This document shows positions 10,839 through 21,940 of a stretch of DNA of 64,000 bases, one piece after another. The translations under genes were made by a program, and so were the position numbers. Location: NCBI GenBank assembly GCA_033675265.1, contig JAUJYZ010000879.1, positions 1 to 64,000 of the forward strand. Reading direction: 5' to 3'. The stretch is from Actinostola sp. cb2023 (taxonomy: Eukaryota > Cnidaria > Anthozoa > Actiniaria > Actinostolidae). Each line of letters starts with the position of its first letter. The first letter of the stretch is position 1. The notes under the pieces are model-generated. The model did no database searches and had not been told where the DNA came from. It worked only from the letters and a program-made list of their open reading frames with translations.

Positions 10839-11831
10839 CTACCTTGAGAAGGAATGAAATGAAGGTATAGAACCTCGTCTTATATACTATGATAATATTT
10901 ATTATTATTATTATTATTTATTTATTATTATTATTATTATTATCATTTTCATTGATTACCATCGATTTCATATCGATCGATAATTATCGATTTTCAACGA
11001 TGCTTAGAAATACTTAATGTGGATGTGCTATATCACACAACATATTTTATTGAAGACTTGTGCCTCCCATACAGAAATCAGGGGCGTAGCTAAAAAATTG
11101 TTGAATAAAAAAAGCAGCTTCTTTTAGAAAAAAGAAAAAGTGAAAAAAGAAGAAAAAAAGGCAAATAAAAAACAAAATATTATCACGCTATGGATTGTAG
11201 GGATTAGTTATTTGTGCTTGAAATTGGGCTTTTTCAATCATACAATTATTGGGAGTTCGTAAAATAAAGTAAAAGTTGGTAAGATATGTCTGGAAACTAT
11301 TTTCAGAAGGCAGGAAATGCCATTTCAGAGACCTATACCTAGCAGCTTGCGACTTCGCCGCTCGTCATATCAGTTGTGCCTCCCAACAATTGCATCGAAC
11401 CAAAATTATAGAAGAAACAGTAGGTGCTAAATTGAGTGAAGTTAGAAGTACATAACTAGTTATGTACTTCTGGTGAAGTGTATACAATTCGTGAATTTCA
11501 CAATTTTGCGTCACTCCGAAAAAATCCTGGCTACACCCCTGGAAATTATAATATTATAGCTCAACGAACTACCTCAACGTTAACTAATAAACATGTAATA
11601 AAACTTTTACTTCAAGCGGAACTTCAACCTCAACGTAAAAAGAACACTCATTATACCCCTTCACGACATAGTTTTCTACAACTAACTTTGCGGTAGATGA
11701 ACTGACGACGCTCTGTTGTTCGCTGCAGTTGGTGCCCGGGGGGAGGGGCACTCCCATATATAGGCTATACAGGACGTGCCGCTGGACATGGTATGGTTTT
11801 TGGCCACTCTCTCCTGAACAGGGGATATAAT

Positions 11832-13050
11832 AGATAAAAATACGTCTTTCTTGATTTATTGGTGGGTATTTTGTTTCGAAGTGGTCTCATTTCCGGTCAG
11901 CGGTTGGCATTTCCGGTTTTTACAATACGAACAAGAAACTACTTTCCTGTCGTTTTAAAGGTTTTAATGGCAACATTTCAGCACATAACAGTAATCAGGA
12001 TACACCATGAGTTTTGCTTTGTCTGTAACAAAGTGCTTGGATCATATATGCAGCTCTATGGAGGGATTTTCCTGCTTCGATTGAAGTGATCGTCAATATT
12101 ACGCTCTTCGGTACGACTTGGTCGATACTGTGCAGTTTGTGTGAGCGGAATAAACAAAGGTTATCTTAATCTGGACATCTTAAAGTTGTAATTTAGAGCT
12201 TTTTCATGCCTGTTAGTGACTGCACCATGTATGGCCAAGAGTGTGGAATAATCAGGGTAAAATCACCTTGATTAGACCGACATTGTGAAAAGTGACCAAA
12301 TTCGCAAGGTAGGTCTTTTATGAATATTTATTTCTCAGACTTCGCGTCTTCAGACCTTCAACAATTGGATTGAATGTGTTTAGGAGATAATAAGAATTGC
12401 CTTTATAGTGATATTTAGTAAATGAAATTAGTTTCTGAGTGAAATAATCGAGCTATAACAAGACTAATTTTTCACATTTTGACCATTTCCCTCAAATGGT
12501 ACGAACCCCCACCGTAAAATTATAATTTTCCCCAAAAAACTTTTTGTAGAATTTAAAACATCAATGTCTATAGAAGCTGTGATAAAAGTATCATTTCTTA
12601 GAAGAGCGTACTTTAGGAGATATCAGCCAAAGAGTTTAACCTGTTTTTCATGTCTACCAAAATGGCCGACATGGTCCCTCGTTAAGTGCTGATTTTTCTG
12701 AGCGAATACTCAAAGAGAATTGTAGTGATTGACTATTTTTAAAACTAGAAGAGTTGCCCTGCTTGTGAAACAAATTTTAATGAAATTGGTTTAAATGCGC
12801 CGGAGAACGAGCCTCATTCATTTACCCTTTACTGGAGGGCATTTTGAGTTGAATTTGTGGCACATGGGCCAGAACGAACAATTGCCGTTGCTATGGCAAC
12901 AATGCATTTGATGACCCCAACATGGGGTGTTTTTGTGGGAATCCGTTTTTGTGCACCCCCCTGGGTGGTCTACCTGCACACAAAATTTCAAGGTGGGTGA
13001 AAAATTGTCATTTCCAACTTTGCTTGATTTTCTCATACACCTGCTCTTAA
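11832..13050. mobile_element. right arm of 1.2-kb fold-back repeat
   Basis: Reverse complement of 8629-9836. Contains the second X-box of this arm at 12887-12900 and an insertion of about 17 bp (near 12937-12955) not present in its partner. Directly outside lies about 500 bp (13051-13550) of ordinary-looking noncoding DNA before the minisatellite. Confidence 0.85.
12887..12900. promoter_or_regulatory. palindromic X-box, RFX-type
   Basis: GTTGCTATGGCAAC, the reverse-strand partner of the site at 8763-8776. Confidence 0.5.
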
Positions 13051-13550
13051 TGAGTATGAGAAGTCGTTCCAAAACCTCGAATTCGGACTAGACGGGGTTT
13101 CCAGTCCTCGGCGAACATTCTCGGCTTTGAAACATTACGTCTCCTCCTATTTTGGCATAGACCCCATACAATTATCTACCACATCCCAAGACACTATACT
13201 TCGTCAGAACGTCTTATTCCTATTTTCCACTTACAATGTTTAGACACAATCAGATAACTTATAATTATTACTATCCAACAGTGTAACTTTGTTGCAGTGT
13301 TGCAGAAGTTAACAATATAGAATCTTTAGATTACTTGTACGACTTAGCTACGTATTTGATAATTGTAATCTAGAACTGGCCACATAGTATATAGCCAATC
13401 ACAAACCTAGATCAAACTGACATTGATATAATGATAGACAATTAGTGCGTCACTATAAAGATGACCGCACCACAACTTGTAATTAGTCCTAGCCAGCCAG
13501 AGCTTGAATAAACAACGATCCCAACGCCTGCCTAGAGCCTCCCTTAACAT

Positions 13551-13880
13551 CTACACAGACCTCAATTAGTCTTCTCAGACCTCAACTATCGATATACTGG
13601 GGCATAGGTGTCTACACAGACCTCAATTAGTCTTCTCAGACCTCAACTATCGATATACTGGGGCATATAGGTGTCTACACAGACCTCAATTAGTCTTCTC
13701 AGACCTCAACTATCGATATATATACTGGGGCATATAGGTGTCTACACAGACCTCAATTAGTCTTCTCAGACCTCAACTATCGATATACTGGGGCATAGGT
13801 GTCTACACAGACCTCAATTATTACACCGATACAGGAGCATAGTTGTCTTCGCAGACCTCAATTACAACCGAAACAGGCCG
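13551..13880. repeat. 61-67 bp minisatellite
   Basis: Unit heads (CCTCAATTAGTCTTC) begin near 13559, 13621, 13684 and 13751, with a fifth, diverged head at 13812 (periods 61, 63, 67, 61). Units contain TATCGATATACTGGGGCATA, with TATA or ATAT insertions explaining the length steps. The final unit is degenerate. Confidence 0.85.
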
Positions 13881-14560
13881 GGGCATATAGTTTTTGTCGA
13901 TACATTATAAAATTAGGGAAGGAACCGAGGAAGCAACGTTCTGTGAGCAAATAAAAATTCACTGGACAAAACTGGGTGAGCGAGAGGACGGGAAGGTTGA
14001 CGACAATATTGAACGAACAGGACGAGGGAAGGGATTCTAAGACCTCTAAGAGAAACATGAGCGGGATGGGAAAGGGTTCACATAGCAAGTTACCTATAAC
14101 TGGGGAGCAAGGGCTTCAAGAATTACCAAAGCTTGAGCCTACAACACGTTGATAGGAGCTTGTTCTTGCTCAGCCATGACGATGCGCACTGAACGCTAGT
14201 TACTTGAATTGGGCAGAGTTGATTAGTGGGCGTTCCTTATATACTCGCTCTGCAAGGGACTGGTGCGAATAGCTTCAAAAACGACCTTCCAAAATAATAC
14301 ATTTTCGGATGATTTCATTTAAAAAAAACAGCAAGGAAAACACAAATATAGCAGTATCGTGTTGCTTCTAACGCCTCACACATGCGCACCGATACTACTG
14401 ATACTCTCAAAAAGATCCCACAAGTGTAAAAGATGAGCCAGTGTCAAGAGAAGTATGCAATGCGGTGCTGACAATCTTTAGTGGTGATCGTTCGTGAGAC
14501 TGTCCTTTATGAGACTCGTAAGTCTTCATATAAATTTGAGTGACGTTTTATCTCTGATAA
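13881..14560. other. unassigned noncoding stretch
   Basis: Mixed composition. A 76-codon minus-strand frame (13858-14088) has no domain and differs from its right-arm partner by substitutions. Nothing else is recognised. Confidence 0.45.
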
Positions 14561-14564
14561 AGTC

Positions 14565-14645
14565 ATGGATCTTTATATAGAGATTCATCTTCATTAGTAT
14601 TCTTTATATAAAGAATACTAATAAGGATGATTTTATCGGGTATAA
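14565..14645. repeat. short nested hairpins
   Basis: TAGTATTCTTTATATAAAGA is followed by ATACTA, forming a near-perfect palindrome centred near 14603. Flanks ATCTTCATTAG / CTAATAAGGAT extend the stem. Confidence 0.6.
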
Positions 14646-14696
14646 AGGGTCATTCACGTGATGGATGTGGTTCCTGTAATTGGACCGGCAAACGCT

Positions 14697-14882
14697 CATG
14701 AATTATGCATGAGTTTTTGAAGCGAATTTTATATTATAAAGCGAATAGAAGATGGCTCTCCGTGCTTCTGTACAAAAATAATGTACTTCCGAGGTCTTGA
14801 AAGCTGCTGGATGCATTCGCGCTCCGCTCGTGCATCCACTAGCAGCTTTCAAGACCTCAGCGTGCATTATTTTTGTATAGCA
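14697..14882. repeat. palindromic motif plus long hairpin
   Basis: CTCATGAATTATGCATGAG (14697-14716) and TTTTATATTATAA (about 14728-14741) precede a hairpin with stems of about 54 bp at 14761-14815 and 14829-14882 (loop CGCGCTCCGCTC). The stem includes GAGGTCTTGAAAGCTGCT. The layout motif-AT box-hairpin resembles 5523-5742 and 29726-29958. Confidence 0.7.
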
Positions 14883-15280
14883 CGAAGGCCGTCATCATCT
14901 ATTAGTTAAATCCCATATAGCGGACTGTATAGGATATAGTGCCGGAGAGTTAGAGTAACTTACGATTTCGAGCTAGCTCACCAACCTTCAGTTAAGAGGA
15001 TGGACTGAGAAAATATGTTATAAGGAAAAAAACTGGATAAGAACACAGTATTACGAGATATCTGAAAGTCAATAATAGCTTCATGGTATATTTATGAAAA
15101 AAGTCGATATAGCGAAAAACGGCTCGTATCGATGTATACGCCAAAGAGAAAATTCCTCGTACCGTTTAACTGCATGGACGCCTGATGATAATCTGGAATA
15201 AAACTCGATAAAGGTGAAATTAAACGTAGGAATAGGAAGTTGACCTTCAGTAATCACTCTGATCAGTACTTATATCTATG

Positions 15281-15390
15281 TTCACACCTAGCTGTATTTT
15301 CCTGGTCAAGGGACTTTTTCACATCATTGCGTTTTTCCCCATGAAAGTGCGTCTGCACTTCCCACATGAGCTAACGCAGTGAAAAAAATT
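15281..15390. repeat. direct repeat downstream of the LINE
   Basis: Shares GAAAGTGCGTCTG(C/T)AC(T/C)TC and CGCAGTGAAA, plus the preceding CT(A)TGTTCACA region, with 21626-21735, in the same orientation but diverged. The two copies flank the LINE. Confidence 0.55.
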
Positions 15391-16604
15391 GTACCAAAAA
15401 TCAAGCGAATTTACAATCCCCTGACGCTTTAGTAAATATAATGTATATCAATCCAAATATTTTTTTTTTTTTTTTTTTTTTTTTAATACGTTTATTTCAA
15501 TTTGCACTTTCTTAATTACAGTATGTTTGTTTTTTAATTGTAGATTATAGACTTAATATTATGATTACACAAAAAGGTATTACATTTATATGATATACTA
15601 GACTATAAGTACATTAATTATTTGCATATCAAACTTATGTCCTGCATCATTGAACATTTGCTCCTGTTGGGATCCAGTATCACGCGGATAACGTTTTTTG
15701 TTAATGCTTTGTTTACTAATGCACGTGAGGCCCGATTGATCCAGCAATTTGTTCACTATGACCGCTAAATAAAGCAGATTCGTACGTGACTGGTTTATCA
15801 TTTCTGAATTCATATTTTTCCTTTGACAATGTGTAAATCAGGTAGCTAAAATATAGGAGAGGATGGAAAAGCTGCATATGTTTCCTCAACGGGAAAATAT
15901 ATCACAAATTCGAACTAACTTATTGATCTCGTGCGTGTAAATATTGGAAATTGCCTTCAAAAAACCTCCTTTCCGAGCCATAATTTATTTGCGAATTCGC
16001 CGGCCTATGTAGCAGTTCTACATACAGACCGAGATACAGAGCACCAATATGATGTTCACAATTACCAAACAAAGAGTTTTAGATTTCATTTTGCCACCTC
16101 TTAATTAAGTTTAATATACATGTATTTTATATCAAAATGCGCGTACAATTACAGAGCATTAGAATCCGGCGGTAGGTTTTTGATTGACACAATTCCCAAA
16201 GAATTCAGAGGGATTTTGTGTGCAGCGTATGTCACGCTCTCCTATATCTCTTCAGAGATTTCAGTTCGATTGACTTTGAAGAAACGGAAAATGCCACCTT
16301 CAAACATCTCTATTTGTGCTTGAATTGCCAGCTTATTCATTCCTTACATATTCGTCTTTTATATTCCGTTGGTAGGTTTTTGATTTGTATTTTAACAATG
16401 CAGTAAAAAGCAAAAATGTATCAAAATCATGCTGTTTTTTCGCCTAAACAAGACTCGCCTCATCTGCATATGTGAAACAATGACCTTTTGTATAACATAA
16501 GTTTGATATGTTGTGTGTAATTGAAAGATAGTGAAACAAAAACTGAACACCAACATACAACAAGGACTACATACTAATAAATTATTGTCGCAGACTATGG
16601 GTAT

Positions 16605-17152
16605 TTAAGAGGATTCTAGTAAGATCTTTAGTTGCGTTGGTTTCTTTTTAACACTATTTGTGTGGCTTTTCATACGTAGATTTTCTTCTTCTATCTTTGC
16701 TTTCTTTTGAAGAAGAACAAGGAAACTGTCAAACGTGTATTCACCGTTGTTGATGAATGCGATGTATTGTGTATATTTAGCTATTATCAGGACGTGGTTA
16801 AGTAGTTTCCTATATTTTTGTGGTCTCACTGAAAAAAGCCGTATAATATGTGGGTTATTTTGAGTTTTACGTTTTCCTTTGTTCTTTCAAACCACCACTT
16901 CTGGAAGTGCTTCCAGAAGCTCATTGCTTTATCGCAATTAACAAAGAAATGTTGAATTGTATGCCGTTCAACTTTGCAGAACGGACACATTTCAGTGTCA
17001 GAGAGCTTATATTTATATAATGTAACATTTGTGGCTAAGATGTTATGATTAATTTTGAATTGAAACATTGATAGTTTTATTTCCCTGGTCGCATTGAAAA
17101 GGTTAGTGTAAATATTTTTTAGATCTTCTTCATTTAAACCGAGCTCTAGCAT
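16605..17152 (-). pseudogene. LINE ORF2 C-terminal Cys/His region
   Basis: Two frames overlapping by 4 bp (17152-16826 and 16829-16605) encode the tail of ORF2. The first has MCPFCKVERHTIQHFFVNCD, a CxxC...HxxxH pattern like the zinc-knuckle region that follows the reverse transcriptase in many LINEs (zf-RVT type). The second is Lys/Glu-rich. The frame change between them disables it. The right-arm copy has further frame breaks. Confidence 0.7.
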
Positions 17153-17200
17153 CCTTTTTTCAGCTGTGGGTGCGGCAAATTTCGTTTTATATCAAGCATG

Positions 17201-17891
17201 TTAAGGCCTGGGTCTTGTGCCTGATTAGCATAAAATCACGATTTTATTTACTACAGAAAGAATAGTAAGGCTTTGAGAATAAAACTCGGCCAAATACTTT
17301 AGTCCCTTGAAATGTTTAAAATTTAGTGGTGATGATGGTATAAGATGCGTCACGTGACCGACCACGTGGTCTTGAAGTTTTAAGAAATTCAGTTGAAAAT
17401 GGGCCGTATAGAAACTTTTCTAGGAATGATCAATAATGCATTAATGAATGACATTTGTAGAGACCTTTTCAATTCTGCCTGGAATGGATGTCCCTCGTTG
17501 CTTGTTTGTGAGATAATCGACAAAACAGGTCACGTGACCATGTTTTTCAATTTTGTGTTTTATTTTTCTCAGTACCACAAATCTGTAGACATCCATTCCA
17601 CACGGATTATTGTTTGTTTCAACGGGCTTAATGATTTAACACCAAAAACGTTTGGTAATAAACGTGATAAAGTCGGCCCGTATTTTTACGTTATTTTTGG
17701 CGGGTTTATGGTCACGTGACAACCAACCGATATCACTACTATACCAAAACATGTCCAGATCCTTTACATGAAGCAATTCCCATCGTATACGACATGAAAA
17801 TCATGCAGATTTAAACACAAACCTGCTTTTTTAAGCGAAAGATATTAAATCTATGCGGGGGGTGGATTCCCTCTGGAGACCCAGGCCTTAA
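17201..17891. mobile_element. TTAA-bounded element with three spaced E-boxes (copy 2)
   Basis: Ends TTAAGGCCTGGGTCT and AGACCCAGGCCTTAA. CACGTG occurs at 17351 and 17363 (a close pair), 17531 and 17713, so the clusters are about 170-182 bp apart. It interrupts LINE ORF2 right after its LPIPIPSM codons. The flanks are CAAGCATG before and CATGCTTG after, so the unoccupied site would be palindromic. The frame 17393-17719 (108 codons) has no known domain and lies within the element. Confidence 0.75.
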
Positions 17892-17892
17892 C

Positions 17893-19752
17893 ATGCTTGG
17901 TATTGGGATTGGTAAAACTGACGTATTGTATACTAACTTAGAAAGACCTAGGGTTTTTACTATATTTATTCGGCCGTACAGTGTTAATTTACGCTTTTCC
18001 CATGTAGAAAGACAGCTTTTCAAATTGTCTAATTTGTCAAAAAAAATTAATTTCATTGCTAATGTCGTGTTATAAGTAAAGAATACCCCTAAAGCAAGCA
18101 CCGGTTCTGTTGGCCATTTACACTCAAGCGGTTTATCTTTACTGAATCGTTTGGTACCTAACCATAGTGCTTCGGTTTTGTTTTTGTTTAGTTTAAGGCC
18201 TGATGCCTTTCCAAAAGAATCTATTACTTCAAGTAAATGTTTTGCAGAAGTCTCATCATATAGGAAACAGGTTGTGTCATCAGCATACTGTGACAACTTC
18301 ACTTCGTTATCATATAACTTTATACCCTTAATTCTTTGATCGTTGTTTACTGCTATTGACAGAGCTTCTATTCCTATAACAAAAAGTAATCCTGATAAAG
18401 GGCAACCTTGCCTAACGCCACGTTCTAGAGTAAAAAATTTTGAAGCAAAACCGTTGTTTATAGTGCAGCTAGAAATATCTGTGTAAAAGGTTTTGACCCA
18501 CCGGATCAGATCTGGCCCGAAATCGAACAGTACCAATGTTTTTTTCAATCTGAAAGGACCATTCTATAGTATCGAAGGCTTTCCTAAAATCTAGGAACAT
18601 AGCAATTCCGGCTTGTTCATTTTTTGTTGTATATTCCATTATATCTGAAATGAGACGAATGTTTTCTCCTATGTATCTTCCTTTAACATATCCTGTTTGA
18701 TTTGGGTTTATTATATTTTGGAGAACGTTTTCCATTCGTTTTGCGATAGCTTTTGTCGCTATTTTGTAATCGACATTTAATAATGTAATTGGGCGCCAAT
18801 TTTCAAGGTACTCTTTTTTCTGTTTCTTTTTGGGTACTAGAGTAATTACACCTTGTCTTTGACTTATGCTCAGTTTTCCTGATTGATAAGCTGTGTTGAA
18901 GCAGTGAACCAGGGTATCCTTTAGCTCGTCCCAGAAAAATATATAAAATTCTGTAGTCAAACCATCAGTTCCTGGCGACTTATTGTTTGTAAACTGTTTC
19001 AGCGCTGAATAGCACTCTTGTGCCGTTAATACACCTTCACATGCATTTTTTTGTTCTGGTGTTAGTTTATTGGTCGAGTTAAAAAAACTTCTTGTTGTTC
19101 ATTGATTTTGGTCTCTGATTTATATAAATTTTGGTAGAACTTTTCTTCTTCCTTTAGTATTTCACTGGGTTCCTCTATGACTTTGTTTCCTAGTTTTGTT
19201 ATATGTTTTTTGTTAAAATTTCTTTTTTCAAGATTATAGAAGTATTTTGAATTTCTCTCACCATCCTCGTACCATCTCACTTTACTTCGCAGTATTGTTC
19301 CTTTGACCTTTTCGTTGAGTATTTGGTCAAGATTACCTTTGATGGATTCGGACTGTTTTATTAGTCTCGTTCTAATTGTCTCATTTTCTGTTTTGTCATT
19401 TGGTTAATGTCGCTAGGAGCTCTGTTTCTTCGTCTCGTTTTTGACGGGATTTCTTTTTGCAGTACGATCTTGTAAAGATCCCAATCTCCATTTTAATCAT
19501 ATCCCATTTCAAACAATTATTAGTTAGTGAGTTATACTTTTGTGTAATAAATTGGATATGTTTACGAATCGCTTCTGTGAAAATTTTGTCTTTTAGCAGA
19601 GAACTGTTGAACTTCCAAAAACCTGGTCCTCTTTCTTGTTTTAGTTCTTTTGTTTTGAGAGAAATGGAGACTGCGGAATGATCGGAGTGGGGAAAGTAGA
19701 GTATTTGACAATTTTCTGTATCTTTGATAAGGTGTTTAAATAATATAATACC
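17893..19752 (-). pseudogene. LINE reverse transcriptase, frameshifted (left arm)
   Basis: Encodes, in several frames, the end of the endonuclease (SDHSAV at about 19670-19687), a linker with DGERNSKYFYNLEKRN, then RT fingers and palm: SPGTDG, NWRPITLLN, motif A FLDFRKAFD, motif B RQGCPLSGLLF, and the catalytic motif C YADDT (18273-18287). One extra T in the run at 18539-18545 splits the RT; the right arm lacks this base and reads through. Other frame breaks, such as near 19395 and 19062, are shared by both arms. It would copy LINE RNA by target-primed reverse transcription if intact; it is not intact. Confidence 0.85.
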
Positions 19753-20707
19753 ATGATCACCTCGGTTTTCATTGTTCCACGAGGGACATTTAACAACTAA
19801 CATCCCTCGCGAAAGCTCTAAGTCAAGCATCGCTCATGCATAGTAATGAGGGAAATTTAGACTAAATGTCCCTCATGAATACAATCATGAGGGAAATTTA
19901 GACTAAATGTCCCTCATGATTATATTCATGAGGGACATTTAGACTAAATATCCCTCATTACTATGCATGAGGATGCAAGTCAGTCCCTCATATACACCAG
20001 GTGTACACACAATCATTGGGACCCAAGAGCAAACCAAATAGTATTTAATCGCTCCTCTACTTATGACGACTCGAGCATTCAAGACGTGTGGGATGTGTGA
20101 AGCTCAATACAGTGGTATTTTGATATCCACAACATCGTTAACGCATGCGCAATAGAAGAAATGCACAAAAGTCGAATTCAAAGGATATTTTGATTAGACC
20201 TATTTCTGTTATTTGTTCACACAATGAGTTGGCACTTTCCTCTTTTTCTGTATGTGCTTTTTAGTATTTTGAGGAACCGTATTCTCTCTTACTTGCTCCA
20301 CTTCGTCATCTCTCATAAAAGTAAACCGACCTTCCGCCATTTCTGATCTGTTTACCTTCAGGTACTCCTTACTATAACTAATTTATACTCTTTTATTGTG
20401 TAAATGAAACAAAGATGTGCAACATGAAGCATTCCCCAGAGTACAGTCTAATCAAGACTCTTTCACAAAACACTATAATATATTCTCCTTTGCGCCGTTA
20501 ACTCAAGCCTGTATTTTTGTCCATTTCCTCGGTGATCATGGTATTACAAACTAATACCATGGCTTCTTCGGGATATTAGTGATTAAATGTCCCTCAGCCT
20601 CGGGAAGTTTAGTAAAAGTCCCTCGCCCGGAGTCTCGGGACTTCCACTAAACTTCCCTCGGCTTCGGGGACATTTAATCACTAATATCCCTCAGTGCCAT
20701 GGTATTA
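19753..20707. mobile_element. hairpin-rich insertion inside LINE endonuclease
   Basis: Splits the endonuclease between LDYI and SDH codons. Ends carry TAATACCATG and CATGGTATTA as inverted repeats. Inside are two stem-loop clusters built on GAGGGACATTTAG/CTAAATGTCCCTC (19840-19975) and on CCCTCGGCTTCGGGGACATT-type arms (20575-20700). No ORF was recognised in the 550 bp between the hairpins. Confidence 0.7.
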
Positions 20708-20708
20708 C

Positions 20709-21408
20709 TTATAAGAAAGTAATATAATCTAGACGGGACTGGAACTTAACAGCTTTGTCTCTCCATGAAAAACGTTGAAGATCAGGATGTTTTATTCTCC
20801 AGATATCCTTAAGATTGAATTTGGTCATTAGTTTGTTTATAGATTCAACAACAGCTTGTTTTGTTTGATTGTCAGAACCACCTTTTTTGTCCTTATTAGT
20901 CAAAGGGCAATTCAGAAATCACCTCCGATAAGAATGTGTTCTTCTGGGAATTCATCCATTTTCTTCATTAACTCTTCAAGAAAAAATACATTGATTTTTT
21001 GCTTCGTTAGGTAGATAAACATTGCACAGCGTGAAATGAACTTCATCAATCGTTACGTGGAAAATCATATATCTTCCGTTTTTATCATTTAACGATTTTT
21101 TTACAACAATATCGGATTTAGGGTTGAAAAAAATAGCAACTCCTTTGCTGTGGTTGGATCCGTGACTATAGAAGACGTTTCCACCCCATTTCGCTTCGCC
21201 AAACATGTTCTATTTTTTCCGAACTGTACGTTTCTTGTAAGAAAACTACATCAGTATTTTGCTGGTGCAGCCACCTAAATATTTTTCTTCGTTTGATTGG
21301 TTGGTTTAAGCCTCTTACATTAAGTGAAATGCATTTCAATTGTAAAGGAGTTTTTAAGTGGTGTTCCTTGTTCTTCTGAGAAAAGCGTTCTTTACTAGTC
21401 ATTGTCAT
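20709..21408 (-). pseudogene. LINE APE-type endonuclease, frameshifted
   Basis: The start at 21408 gives a protein with LNVRGLN and FLQET (the metal-binding Asn/Glu region), then GVAIFF, VYLPN, IGGDF and finally LDYITFL next to the insertion. The GDFN catalytic motif is interrupted in both arms by the same 2-bp insertion, which yields a stop straight after GDF. The left arm alone has an extra T near 21190 that breaks the frame after EHVWRSE. This domain normally nicks target DNA for LINE integration; here it is dead. Confidence 0.85.
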
Positions 21409-21625
21409 TTACTATCTTGCCAACACTATTTTTGTAACGCACTTGAAGATCTTGAATTTGCATAGTAATACAACTTGGTTGACGACAGAAACAAAAAGAT
21501 ACAGCAGACGACACACTACAACACAATACGCATAATACAAAACACTCAACATACAATGCGCAATTAGTATATGTACAGTACATTTGTATCAACATCTCAA
21601 TCCTAATTACTATGGATCTACTTAT

Positions 21626-21735
21626 CAATGTTCACATCCATCGATATTTACCTTGTTCAAGTGTCCTTTTCAAATCTCTCCCTTGAAAGTGCGTCTGTAC
21701 CTCCCACAGTTATCGCAGTGAAATAGGAACTGAAA
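21626..21735. repeat. direct repeat upstream of the LINE
   Basis: Diverged direct copy of 15281-15390. It lies on the 5' side of the minus-strand LINE, so it could be its 5' UTR head. A full CRE (TGACGTCA) lies at 21773-21780 just beyond. Confidence 0.5.
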
Positions 21736-21892
21736 GAATCCAAGGCTGACAAGGAGTAATCAAAGGACACCGTGACGTCACGAATATGACATCAATTTTG
21801 ACTTGAGAGGATTGTGAGGTTACTCGTAGAACAGGTTAATTTGTGGTAGTGGATTTTTATCTCGCATTATTGTTAGTCTAGATTGATCACAT

Positions 21893-21940
21893 GTGGTCTG
21901 TTGTGCGGGAGGTTCGGGGTTCGATTCCCGGTTGGACCAC
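21893..21940 (+). ncRNA. tRNA-like SINE head with B box
   Basis: GGTTCGATTCC (21918-21928) matches the RNA polymerase III B box. GTGGTC at 21893 and GACCAC at 21935 could pair like an acceptor stem. The D-arm region is too short for a tRNA, so this is a tRNA-derived SINE or a degenerate tRNA. The 3' body to about 22180 shows no clear tail. Confidence 0.45.

Larger units (their letters stand above)
10007..10891. mobile_element. composite inverted-repeat element, 885 bp
   Basis: Terminal repeats of about 43 bp start CATAGTATATAAGACGAGGT and end with the reverse complement. Inside are a TA-flanked MITE (10052-10167) and the TTAA-bounded E-box element (10176-10838). Removing the MITE lets the outer repeat run on through AAGGTAGTTAAGGC, so the TTAA element may be the core of this larger one rather than a separate insertion. 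Confidence 0.7.
9837..11831. other. spacer of the fold-back element
   Basis: The 2-kb interior between the 1.2-kb arms holds the nested transposons at 10007-10891, a TTA-type microsatellite (10898-10943), purine-rich A/G runs (11100-11175) and a short palindrome GTACATAACTAGTTATGTAC (11449-11468). I see no gene. The 72-codon frame at 11478-11696 has no domain. Confidence 0.6.
15460..21408 (-). mobile_element. degenerate L1/Tx1-like LINE, minus strand, left arm
   Basis: Reading on the minus strand: APE-type endonuclease (21408 to 20709), reverse transcriptase (19752 to about 17893), a C-terminal Cys/His domain (17152 to 16605), an untranslated stretch of about 1.1 kb and a 25-base poly-A tail (T run 15460-15484) with an AATAAA-like signal just before it. 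The TTAA-bounded element 17201-17891 and a hairpin-rich insertion near 19753-20707 interrupt it. Part of ORF2 between the RT end and the Cys/His domain appears deleted. The motifs LNVRGLN, FLQET, DGERNSKYFYNLEKRN and YADDT point to the L1/Tx1 side of LINEs; the exact clade is not settled. ORF1 is not recognised. Confidence 0.85.

Noticed and set aside
17393..17719. 108-codon frame inside the TTAA element as a transposase remnant
   Set aside because: No DDE or piggyBac motifs seen; the same length in both arms reflects copying, not selection.
21893..21940. Functional tRNA gene
   Set aside because: A D arm and full anticodon arm cannot be drawn.
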